This document shows positions 40,701 through 46,388 of a stretch of 46,388 nucleotides of DNA, piece by piece. Positions within the stretch are counted from its first letter, which is position 1; every line of letters begins with the position of its first letter. The notes below the pieces were generated by a model. That model was not told the origin of the DNA. It searched no databases and saw only the letters and a program-made list of their open reading frames with translations. The translations under genes were made by a program, and so were the position numbers. Source of the DNA: a virus; IMG/VR virus record IMGVR_UViG_3300046694_000244, positions 1 through 46,388 of that record, one strand, 5' to 3'.

Positions 40701-41723
40701 GAAGCATCACTGAAATTCTATCTCGACGGCGGGCTGTCAAAAGTCCGCGCGATGGAAACGGTGCTGCTTGATGAAATGACGGCGCGCCGCCTCGACCGTG
40801 AGGAAGCCCTGGTTAACTTCGGGTACGCGTTTAAAACGGAAACCGGACAGTGGCATAACTTTACTACCTCTGCACTGACCCGCGAGGAAGCCGACGCTGT
40901 ATTTAACGAGCGCTACCCTGGAATAAAGCCGCTGAAGGTAAAAGAGACGCCACGTGTTGAAATGGCCATGCGCCATTACTACGGCCTGAAATCCAGATTG
41001 CTGAAAAAGTATCTGCAGGACTGCGGCATTGACCCCGAAACGCTGATCGGCGAAGCGACACCACAGCAGCAGAAGCTGGCCCGCGACAACTTGTTTAAAC
41101 CGGAAATGCTGGATTTGCTCAACGTCCTGCGCATCGGCGGCTACACGCAGGAAAAATCAGTGCCTAAGCAGCCCGCTACGGTACTGAAAAGCATTTGTGC
41201 GTCTCTGGGGCTAACGACCGAAACGCGTCGCGCCCACGACAGCGACAAGCGCCCTACGCTGAGATATATCGAGCCGGAGTCCGCTGAATTTATCCGGGAG
41301 ATACTGGAGAAACGCAAAGAGGCTGGGCTGGCATTGCAGGCTCGCAAGGTTGAAAACACTGCTGTTGAAACGGATCGCGATTTGGATCTTAGTATATATA
41401 CAGATGGAAAATCGCGATCCACGGATCTGGACGTTTCAACCTCCCCGGAATCAGCTATATCAGAGGCTCTGGCGGCTCTCCCGGTCGATATACCAGAAGA
41501 GTGGGCAGAGACGGTGCTGCCAGCAGACGCTATGACAGGTATGAGGAAATGGGCAGTCAGTGATATAGCCCGAACACTGGCCTCGTTGTATCTCACCGAG
41601 TGTATGCACCGGCTATCAGCCATTGAATTCAGGCTCCTCGCGGCGTTTGCAAGCAAGGATACAGATGACCGGTTCACACTAAAAACGGGCCAGAACGGAC
41701 CGATAGAGGCTTTGTATGGATGA
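37701..41723 (+). CDS. repA: RepA replication protein (primase-helicase, N15/phiKO2 type)
   Basis: A 1340-residue multidomain replication protein with the length and architecture of N15 RepA (about 1320). The N-terminal primase-like part includes VRKGTDAGTWSGFQFLLNEY. A toprim-like motif LTAILDNDREKESKG is near residue 330. The helicase Walker A is MRSGMGSGKTKNALRPM near 537 and the Walker B-like FIGLDEATQGI near 625. The C-terminal part is origin-binding-like. In N15 RepA alone starts bidirectional replication and the origin lies inside repA; the same is likely here. It contains two palindromes (38310, 38333). Confidence 0.95.
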   Translation: MNLQQFYAAHFNSDPFTLLDAAHAELAELAAMAGIDWSACANDIQLNPRGGVEKFSKYANHTPKALEKGLKGRVEVYSRRESTDDGLQYPFINFVRKGTDAGTWSGFQFLLNEYRHAKRQDGISVPVSQAEAERISRQAAARVHREELALSQKFKASQIREEALLGWLAFSQAFATAPREDGSWPYAIRKGIRDVFADCDVRRVTSHDQLKWGRGPTQYMAIPLAHLDGRQDGRIVGWQRVDVKGEKFQTNAVDSGDFVGACCVIGNLDGASYVGTAEGFATGASAWLASQTNKNPDKRFDAVVVAVSAANMIPVIEQLTDLCPSAKLTAILDNDREKESKGKGNTGLRTGFDIKARFPQVKCVYPIFEDDPSLKCSDFNDLYALRGPVETARQLDKSVLQCGQNALSLALRRLKTVPYENGGSFAKVLCKAINVGMLSCPAQISPKNLKHMFCEALRDMGLERLYKSTVVDHINRCWFRKCRVAQSSRSFSERITNPLNRPSHINYRQFDTTEVNDEVRQYINSLNGPVIMRSGMGSGKTKNALRPMMLEATRGILIAHRRSLIGGMHETVTKGLGAKADVLHYQDEGYASQAAYAQKLTICVNSIIKPCWQPLMRNHDFIGLDEATQGIRAILSGKAMGNPVAVFNTLIDAMARTEKTAIMVDADANDLLIDFAELVMKRREELGLPVWPQIHVIDLPVNVKNRETKAPIRVLYTDSARIVTEVSKAVKRGEKILLATDNSALSDVVAANLRSDFPDKKFLLVNADTSEEADVIEFTEKPKKTVLKYDGLIYSPSISSGVSFEKKHFDRHFGVFCGEVVPSDAIQMLRRDRTATEFIVGFDRMRGRRETDPQKIKRGYALAALETALKNGELTDVVLEKDYIHCGVANTDFMEMKLKATAMEAVARNDYANNMICIMYSDGYVIEQMAENEDASAAGKALTKEAKEIIWQEALERHMCVETPHEAEREKLLNKRALSLDEQAQLHRWDIENELKTPVTEASLKFYLDGGLSKVRAMETVLLDEMTARRLDREEALVNFGYAFKTETGQWHNFTTSALTREEADAVFNERYPGIKPLKVKETPRVEMAMRHYYGLKSRLLKKYLQDCGIDPETLIGEATPQQQKLARDNLFKPEMLDLLNVLRIGGYTQEKSVPKQPATVLKSICASLGLTTETRRAHDSDKRPTLRYIEPESAEFIREILEKRKEAGLALQARKVENTAVETDRDLDLSIYTDGKSRSTDLDVSTSPESAISEALAALPVDIPEEWAETVLPADAMTGMRKWAVSDIARTLASLYLTECMHRLSAIEFRLLAAFASKDTDDRFTLKTGQNGPIEALYG
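38310..38321. repeat. GTGACAAGTCAC palindrome, copy B, inside repA
   Basis: GTGACAAGTCAC, 11 bases before SopB-like site 6. This is the same element as copies A (33061) and C (42930) read in reverse. Confidence 0.6.
38333..38350. repeat. SopB-like palindrome, site 6 (GGGG form)
   Basis: GTGGGGCCGTGGCCCCAC inside repA; 8-bp arms, asymmetric centre. It codes for WGRGPT. One of two copies of the GGGG subfamily. Confidence 0.78.
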
Positions 41724-42102
41724 CAATCTGAAAGTATTTAACATTCGTTGGGCTGAGTTGGTGGATTTTACTCTCACCATTGATATCAGTATCTGGACAG
41801 CAGATAAGCTACACGAATATCTGGCGGCAAGAGGCCTTTCTGAACGAGTGAGATCGGATAGCTCAGGAATGCTTTATTTTCTTCCGTCGCAACTCATACC
41901 AGTCTTTTTAGAGCTTATCTGGGAAGACCTGGTTTCAGCTCTGATGTCAGCTGGGGAGAATCCCATTCAGGACGCAATAAATAGGTTAAATGCGATTGAT
42001 TACCTCCCGCGTTTTGATGGTTCAGAGGGGTTAAAAATATCGGATGTAGAGACATACTCACCTGATGAAGAGTTCCTGAGCATCACCGAACTGGAAAATT
42101 AA
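41716..42102 (+). CDS. Hypothetical protein overlapping repA
   Basis: A 128-residue acidic protein starting within the last codons of repA (TATGGATGA), so probably translationally coupled. IRWAELVDFTLTIDISIWTA, YFLPSQLIPVFLELIWEDLV and NRLNAIDYLPRFDGSE; no family recognised. Confidence 0.65.
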   Translation: MDDNLKVFNIRWAELVDFTLTIDISIWTADKLHEYLAARGLSERVRSDSSGMLYFLPSQLIPVFLELIWEDLVSALMSAGENPIQDAINRLNAIDYLPRFDGSEGLKISDVETYSPDEEFLSITELEN

Positions 42103-42178
42103 AGGCCAGGCGCTATCAAATTGATCAGAACTTGGAAGCTGTTTTACCGGGAAATTTGGGATATTGGGGGGAGGAAGA

Positions 42179-42505
42179 ATGTCGACTACTGAATTTTTGA
42201 ACAAGCTGGATTACGAACAGCTGAAGTACTGTCGCGAGCAGTGCAATAACCGCATCCGGGCTATTGAAGCCGAAGATAAAAAAATGGCTTGGGCAGTTAC
42301 TGATGGCGGTATTAACTACGGATGGTTCCGAACAGAGGACTATCTGAAGGCAGTCGAATGCTTGGCTGTTACGGCTGCAGAGCGGTGGGACGAATCGGAT
42401 AAGGAAGACCCTTCTGGGCGGGGTTGGCTTGACCTTTCAATCCGTGGAAGCCGTTTGCCTGCATCCGAGTACGAGGCGTTATTTTCTGATGGGCAGTGGG
42501 GATAA
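42179..42505 (+). CDS. Hypothetical protein downstream of repA
   Basis: 108 residues from ATG 42179, chosen because GGGGGGAGGAAGA lies just upstream. FLNKLDYEQLKYCREQCNNR, MAWAVTDGGINYGWFRTEDY and PASEYEALFSDGQWG; no function assigned. Confidence 0.6.
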   Translation: MSTTEFLNKLDYEQLKYCREQCNNRIRAIEAEDKKMAWAVTDGGINYGWFRTEDYLKAVECLAVTAAERWDESDKEDPSGRGWLDLSIRGSRLPASEYEALFSDGQWG

Positions 42506-42508
42506 ACC

Positions 42509-42862
42509 ATGATTTATCGACGTGGATGGGTGCCGGTTCTGTTCCGTAGCGAACTGGAGGAGAAGCTCAAAGAGCAAGGCTTCGAGAATTGGGAAAAAAT
42601 CTCGCGCTTCCTTTGTGAAGGGGATGCAAAAGCCTATAAGGATTACGAACTCAGCCAGGAGCAGTTTGCTTATCAGGTCGTCAATAACACTGAGTGGATG
42701 GCCAGACGTGATGCAACTTTTTGGCAGCGCCTCAATCGGTTGTGGTTCGTGCCGTTGTATTTGTTGACTATACCGTTCCAGTGGCTCATCCGTGGCCGCA
42801 TGGGATTTGAGTCAACGTCTAAGGTTGGTGCGCTTATTAGCCGTTTGACGGGACTTAAATAA
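42509..42862 (+). CDS. Small membrane-associated protein
   Basis: 117 residues, four bases after the previous stop. The first half is acidic and helical (ELEEKLKEQGFENWEKISRF), and a hydrophobic stretch LWFVPLYLLTIPFQWLI lies near residues 78-95, flanked by basic residues. This could be an inner-membrane protein affecting the host envelope or superinfection; not tested. Confidence 0.6.
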   Translation: MIYRRGWVPVLFRSELEEKLKEQGFENWEKISRFLCEGDAKAYKDYELSQEQFAYQVVNNTEWMARRDATFWQRLNRLWFVPLYLLTIPFQWLIRGRMGFESTSKVGALISRLTGLK

Positions 42863-42929
42863 TCTGCATTGCCAAAATTGATCAGATGCTGATCAGTCAG
42901 TACCTATGGCGATAGAAACATCTATGCGT

Positions 42930-42941
42930 GTGACTTGTCAC
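42930..42941. repeat. GTGACTTGTCAC palindrome, copy C
   Basis: GTGACTTGTCAC followed by AGCGTAAAA, in the region before the immunity RNAs. Copies A and C share the AGCG(a/t)AAA flank. Confidence 0.6.
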
Positions 42942-43003
42942 AGCGTAAAATTTAAGACGTAACGTGTTGACGTATTGAGTGTTCGGGAGTTATTGTTACG
43001 CCG

Positions 43004-43079
43004 CTACAGACAAAATCTGTAGTCGGGCGTAGGAACCCGGATTAAACGAAGCGCACAACACGCGGCGGCGTGTTTTTTT
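43004..43079 (+). ncRNA. Hairpin and terminator upstream of the C4-like RNA
   Basis: Hairpin CTACAGA-CAAAA-TCTGTAG (43004-43022), then GTCGGGCGTAGGAACCCGG, then a terminator with stem ACACGC / GCGTGT and a T7 tail (43058-43079). The order hairpin-terminator just before a C4-like RNA suggests a short attenuated transcript that is part of the immunity control. Confidence 0.6.
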
Positions 43080-43107
43080 GTGTGTATTGTCTGCGCATAC
43101 CCAATTT

Positions 43108-43190
43108 ATGGTGGCTCAGGCGGGGCAGCCGTTAGGCTGGCCGGTTTCTTCGTTTACCGGTATTCCTACCCCCGTTTGGGCTACCACCAT
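43108..43190 (+). ncRNA. C4-like antisense RNA of the antirepressor locus
   Basis: ATGGTGG (43108-43114) pairs with CCACCAT (43184-43190) to close a structure that contains a GCAGCC / GGCTGG hairpin and a CCGGT / ACCGG hairpin. The segments CTACCACC and CCGTTTG inside it are complementary to GGTGGTAG (43210-43217) and CAAACGG (43228-43234) around the icd-like ribosome-binding site. This is how P1/P7 C4 RNA blocks translation of icd and ant. The match to the C4 class is from structure and memory. Confidence 0.7.
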
Positions 43191-43244
43191 TCAAGAGTGT
43201 AGGAACTCAGGTGGTAGCACCGTTAATCAAACGGAGTGCGTACC

Positions 43245-43409
43245 ATGTATACATTCAAATTCGCGGCAGTATGCCGTACCGATAAGAAAACCCACATTCA
43301 TCACCTGTCAGCTATCGCCGCTACTGAAAGCGAAGCCCGCAAGCAATACGCCAGTAAGTTCGTCCTGTTCTTCTCAGCCCGCCTTCCAGCGGTAGGTGGT
43401 GCAGCATGA
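43245..43409 (+). CDS. icd: Icd-like host cell division inhibitor
   Basis: 54 residues from ATG 43245, MYTFKFAAVCRTDKKTHIHH, then ATESEARKQYASKFVLFFSA, RLPAVGGAA. This is the P1/N15 Icd-like family (division-inhibitor-like, SARLP near the end). Its ribosome-binding site (ACGGAG) lies in the C4-complementary segment, so translation should be turned off by C4 RNA. Its stop overlaps the next start. Confidence 0.8.
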   Translation: MYTFKFAAVCRTDKKTHIHHLSAIAATESEARKQYASKFVLFFSARLPAVGGAA

Positions 43410-43636
43410 ACGAAGTGAAACTGAACGAGCGCGGGCTTCTGGAGCTGATGGAAAGCGCTGTGTGCCGTGCTGATGCCTTGGTTTGCTCTACCCGCCTAAA
43501 TATCGAATCTACAGCCTATACGCTATACATGGCTGAAATGGGCTATACCCTGGACACCGCGCGGTATTTGCTGGCTGAAGCTATGCAGTACCATGCCGAG
43601 CTGAAAAAGCTCGTTAATAAGGAGGCCGAACAGTGA
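43406..43636 (+). CDS. Hypothetical protein between icd and ant
   Basis: 76 residues, MNEVKLNERGLLELMESAVC, TAYTLYMAEMGYTLDTARYL; ATGA overlaps on both sides indicate coupled translation from icd to the antirepressor. A helical protein of unknown role. No match to AntA could be claimed. Confidence 0.6.
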   Translation: MNEVKLNERGLLELMESAVCRADALVCSTRLNIESTAYTLYMAEMGYTLDTARYLLAEAMQYHAELKKLVNKEAEQ

Positions 43637-44412
43637 ATAATGTAGGCGTTTTTTCTTTTCAGGACGGCCAGCAAGTTCGTGCAATCATGATCAGTGGTGA
43701 GCCATGGTTTGTTGCTAAAGACGTATGCGATGCACTCGGCCTGAGAAACTCACGCAAAGCAATTGGGATGCTTGATGATGATGAAAAGGGTGTAACTTCA
43801 AGTTACACCCCTGGCGGTATGCAGGCAGTTAACGTCATCAACGAATCCGGCCTCTACACCCTGATCCTCCGCTGTCGCGATGCGGTTACGCCAGGCACTG
43901 TCTCCTACCGTTTTCGCAAGTGGGTAACAGGCGAAGTTTTGCCTTCCATCCGCAAAAATGGAATCTATGCCATGCCAACCGTTAGCAAGCCAAAAGGTGA
44001 GCCGCTAACCTGGCAGGATGATAACGCGCTAACGGGGGTAGTAGGACTCATAGCGTCCGGCTTTAAGTATCAGCTACGCTGGAGAACAGCTATCTGGAGA
44101 GCATTACGTAAAGCCTGCGGAAACCCATCGCCAGCGCCGATAACCGTCGAAGATATGCCTGCAATCTTGCTTGAACTGCGGCGTATTATTTCCATCGTTG
44201 AAATGATGAAGGGAAATATCGACGAGTACGAAAATGCCGTACTGCACAAGGCGATCAGGCGTGGCGGCAATTTGGTACCCAAAACATGGACCAACGGCGA
44301 TGAACTCAATACAAATAAGGATCTGCCCGCATACCTTGAGTTGGCGTTGAAGGCGCTGGAGCGCTTTGAATCGCGGGTAGGGATAGAAAAGTGTGGCCAT
44401 GGCCACACTTGA
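43633..44412 (+). CDS. ant: BRO-N type phage antirepressor
   Basis: 259 residues from GTG 43633. The BRO-N domain (about 1-110) has GVFSFQDGQQVRAIMISGEP, WFVAKDVCDALGLRNSRKAI, NESGLYTLILRCRDAV and FRKWVTGEVLPSIRKNG; the C-terminal half is a variable partner domain. It would inactivate the repressor and start lytic growth. Expression is coupled to icd and thus controlled by the C4-like RNA. The stop lies inside SopB-like site 7. Confidence 0.88.
   Translation: MNNVGVFSFQDGQQVRAIMISGEPWFVAKDVCDALGLRNSRKAIGMLDDDEKGVTSSYTPGGMQAVNVINESGLYTLILRCRDAVTPGTVSYRFRKWVTGEVLPSIRKNGIYAMPTVSKPKGEPLTWQDDNALTGVVGLIASGFKYQLRWRTAIWRALRKACGNPSPAPITVEDMPAILLELRRIISIVEMMKGNIDEYENAVLHKAIRRGGNLVPKTWTNGDELNTNKDLPAYLELALKALERFESRVGIEKCGHGHT
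44391..44408. repeat. SopB-like palindrome, site 7
   Basis: GTGTGGCCATGGCCACAC, perfect, at the 3' end of ant where it codes for KCGHGHT. It is the site nearest to the right telomere. Confidence 0.8.
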
Positions 44413-44436
44413 GGCTTCAGCACTTTGCAAGTACCA

Positions 44437-44550
44437 CACGAGCTTTGAGCAATGATGAAAAAGGGTGTGCATTGAATGCACACCCTTGGTGGCCAACAGG
44501 ATTTCACCATCATCAACGAAAAGGGTACGTATTCAATACGGACCCTTTAG
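44437..44550 (+). pseudogene. Remnant of a second BRO-N antirepressor
   Basis: Conceptual translation gives RALSNDEKG, then (after a frameshift and a TGA) MHTLGGQQDFTIINEKGTYS, IRTL and a stop. The DEKGV...TLGG...NEKGTYS pattern matches the BRO-N domain of the intact gene (DDDEKGV...NVINESGLYT). Two palindromes (44461-44487 and 44521-44547) overlap it. It is too broken to be functional. Confidence 0.6.
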
Positions 44551-44585
44551 GAATTATTGAGAACCCAATGAAGGCAACCAAAAAC

Positions 44586-46388
44586 TTAGAAATAGTTGTT
44601 CCACGCAGCCTTCATAGCAGCCAGAGTATTATCGGCCTTACCACGCCAGAAGTAGTTTTTACCTTGCAGCGAAAACTCAACCACCCAAAACCCTTCCTTA
44701 TCGCGCTTTGGTGTTTTGAATCTGGGTAGTTCTTTCTGTTCTGCTGGCTCACTCTCCGTGTATTCAGGCTCATCAAGTGCCGACTCATCCTCTTCATATT
44801 CCTCATCCTGAGCTTCAACATCATCTTCATCCTTACCCAAAGAAAGGACAACAGGGGAAGCCTGGGCATCAGCGCTTTTTAGCCAGCCGTTTTCTCCAAC
44901 AGCCTGTCCCAATGCATCTGAAGCAAAATCAAGGTATCGCCGTACCAGGGTCGGATTGAAACCTATTTTTCGAAGGGTATTAGTATTAATAACTACGTTC
45001 CCGCCTTCCTCAACAAGCTGTTTCACCGCATTATGAATGCGCACACCGGCATCGCCTTTAGCAAACTCAGGCATATGGTCGTCGAGCGCTTGCAGGGCTG
45101 CTAAGCGCTTATTTTCAACACCAGTGTTTGGCCTCCAGCTGCGAGTGAAATTATGTAGTTTAAATTGCTTGTAGTGCAGCTGTGTATTTTCGTCGTCATG
45201 CCCTAAAATTTCCGCAAAAAACACATCTTCATCGACATTCTTCCAGCGCGGATCGTATTTGAACCACGCTTCGTATGCGATACGGGCATAAATGGCGCGA
45301 GAATCTTTAAATGTTCTTCGATCATCGTTAAAGAACTCTTTCGCAAATTTATTAAAACAGCTTCCAAGTATTGAGGCTATGCGTACATTTGCAGCCCGAT
45401 AGCTCTCATCATTAAGTAGCTCCCTGATTTCATCAAAATCAGCTGCCGCTGGGCAGCTACGTAACTCCTGCAGACGTTGAGCAAACATCTTTGCATCACA
45501 GAGGGTATAAATTTTCCTGCCATTGTCCTCTCCGGTACGCTTTTTAGCTTGCCCATGGAAAATCACTTCATAACGCCCTACGATCTCGAAGCTACCCTGC
45601 ACCATAACTTCAATCATTCGACGCCCAGAGACCGCTGCAAGAGCGAATGCTAAAGGGGCCATATCTTGCCGCTGATTAATAAATTGAGGGTTGAACGGGG
45701 CATAAATGATGTCGGTTATCCGCTGCATATAGGTCGGATAGTCCAATAATATTGTATTGCGTTTCTTCTCTCCGAGTACGTTATCCCACTGAGTCTGAAT
45801 AGAGGCGCGTTCTGAGGCGCTGAGCTGCAAGTGATACAGTATTTCGTGATTTATACGTAACTTATTTAAGTCCTCAAGGAGCCTACTACCTTGTTGAAAA
45901 ACCTGATGTGTTTCTCGCTCCGCTCCCTTCCAGTCATCACTGGCCAATGCCGTTAAATTGGCAGACCAATCAGGATACTTTGAGGCTAATTTCTCTAACT
46001 TTTTCTTTGATGCAGGCCCGCTCTTAACATCAGACAATGCTTCCGCAAGTGACATAATCATGCGTAACTTGTTCTGCAGCTGGTTGAACCGCTGACGGAT
46101 AGCTGCAGCAGGTAATAACTTCCAGCTCTCAAGTTCTCCTGCAAACGCAGGGTAGCGCCCCGCCAAACGTTCTACACTGACGTGAAAGTGATGATGAAGT
46201 CTGTCGTCAAACTGCTTTCTTATTCTGGTTACATATGCGTTGTAAGTATTTAAAGTTATTCGCTTTTCTATCCCTTTCCCGGAATATTTTCTTTTATCTA
46301 AAAAGAGTTCATTTTTAACTTTTGATGCCGCTGCTTTGTACTTTCTGGTTTTATCTCCTTGAGGAATACTTGATACTTCTATCTCATC
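44586..46388 (-). CDS. telK: Protelomerase (TelK-like), 5' end outside the window
   Basis: The reading frame extends without a stop to the window edge, so it is partial; about 15-20 N-terminal residues are missing. At least 600 residues are present. Catalytic region: LAAVSGRRMIEVMVQG (Arg), SRAIYARIAYEAWFK (Arg) and ILGHDDENTQLHYKQFKL with the active-site Tyr in LHYKQF. Residues before the first ATG in the window (46166) continue the TelK-like sequence (FDDRLHHHF, NTYNAYVTRIRK). The acidic linker and a C-terminal DNA-binding domain match phiKO2 TelK. It makes the hairpin ends of the linear prophage. By analogy its target lies just beyond the window. Confidence 0.95.
   Translation of the reverse strand, partial: DEIEVSSIPQGDKTRKYKAAASKVKNELFLDKRKYSGKGIEKRITLNTYNAYVTRIRKQFDDRLHHHFHVSVERLAGRYPAFAGELESWKLLPAAAIRQRFNQLQNKLRMIMSLAEALSDVKSGPASKKKLEKLASKYPDWSANLTALASDDWKGAERETHQVFQQGSRLLEDLNKLRINHEILYHLQLSASERASIQTQWDNVLGEKKRNTILLDYPTYMQRITDIIYAPFNPQFINQRQDMAPLAFALAAVSGRRMIEVMVQGSFEIVGRYEVIFHGQAKKRTGEDNGRKIYTLCDAKMFAQRLQELRSCPAAADFDEIRELLNDESYRAANVRIASILGSCFNKFAKEFFNDDRRTFKDSRAIYARIAYEAWFKYDPRWKNVDEDVFFAEILGHDDENTQLHYKQFKLHNFTRSWRPNTGVENKRLAALQALDDHMPEFAKGDAGVRIHNAVKQLVEEGGNVVINTNTLRKIGFNPTLVRRYLDFASDALGQAVGENGWLKSADAQASPVVLSLGKDEDDVEAQDEEYEEDESALDEPEYTESEPAEQKELPRFKTPKRDKEGFWVVEFSLQGKNYFWRGKADNTLAAMKAAWNNYF

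Noticed and set aside
1-46388. CRISPR array, tRNA, rRNA or insertion sequence
   Set aside because: No regularly spaced direct repeats, no cloverleaf-like or CCA-ending sequence, and no transposase gene or terminal inverted repeat pair were seen.

Overview
The window is almost the whole of a linear plasmid-prophage (phage-plasmid) of an enterobacterium, of the N15 / phiKO2 / PY54 type. One end carries an F/N15-type SopA-SopB partition operon. The other end carries a protelomerase gene that resembles phiKO2 TelK and runs off the window before its start codon, and a RepA primase-helicase of about 1340 residues lies inboard. The two hairpin telomeres therefore lie just outside positions 1 and 46388. 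SopA/SopB, lambda-type and P2-type homologues and TelK similarity all point to Klebsiella, Enterobacter or a close relative; I cannot name the species.

Layout. 1-2535: left end, sopA-sopB and a terminator. 2554-25212 (all minus strand): virion genes, read in transcription order from the right as Nu1-A-W-B-C(with nested scaffold)-D-E-FI-FII-like-Z-like (lambda-type head and connector), then a P2-type contractile tail (U, V, W, J, I, fibre H, fibre assembly, endolysin with two small lipoproteins, sheath, tube, E/E' by a -1 frameshift, tape measure, X, D, second fibre). A lambda-type cos site lies at 25299-25341. 25474-31714 (mostly minus): cargo and late functions (two glycosyltransferases, holin, DNA methyltransferase), interrupted by a plus-strand AcrIF11-like/Aca-like pair. 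31883-32478: HigBA-type toxin-antitoxin. 32505-36724: early minus-strand operon (Cro-like, Q-like, Lar-like, DEDDh exonuclease, small genes, a LexA-boxed small gene placed like N15 antC). 36816-37442: CI-like repressor. 37701-42862: repA and three small genes. 42930-44550: P1/N15-type immunity locus (hairpins, C4-like antisense RNA, icd-like gene, BRO-N antirepressor, and a decayed second antirepressor). 44586-46388: protelomerase.

How it fits together. As a prophage it is kept as a hairpin-ended linear plasmid by RepA, protelomerase and SopAB. Seven dispersed 18-bp palindromes, close to the F SopB site, lie in the right half and are probably the centromere. Lysogeny is held by the CI-like repressor and by C4 RNA control of the antirepressor. 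A near-perfect LexA box over the promoter of a small gene suggests SOS induction through an antirepressor, not through repressor cleavage: the CI-like protein lacks the usual GDSM catalytic motif. After induction DNA is packaged from a lambda-like cos into a lambda-type head that carries a contractile P2-type tail.

The most notable items are the acr/aca-like pair with an inverted repeat lying exactly between its -35 and -10, the dispersed SopB-like palindromes, the lambda-head/P2-tail hybrid on an N15-type replicon, and the glycosyltransferase pair beside cos. All family assignments come from reading the sequence and from remembered homologues; no database search was run.
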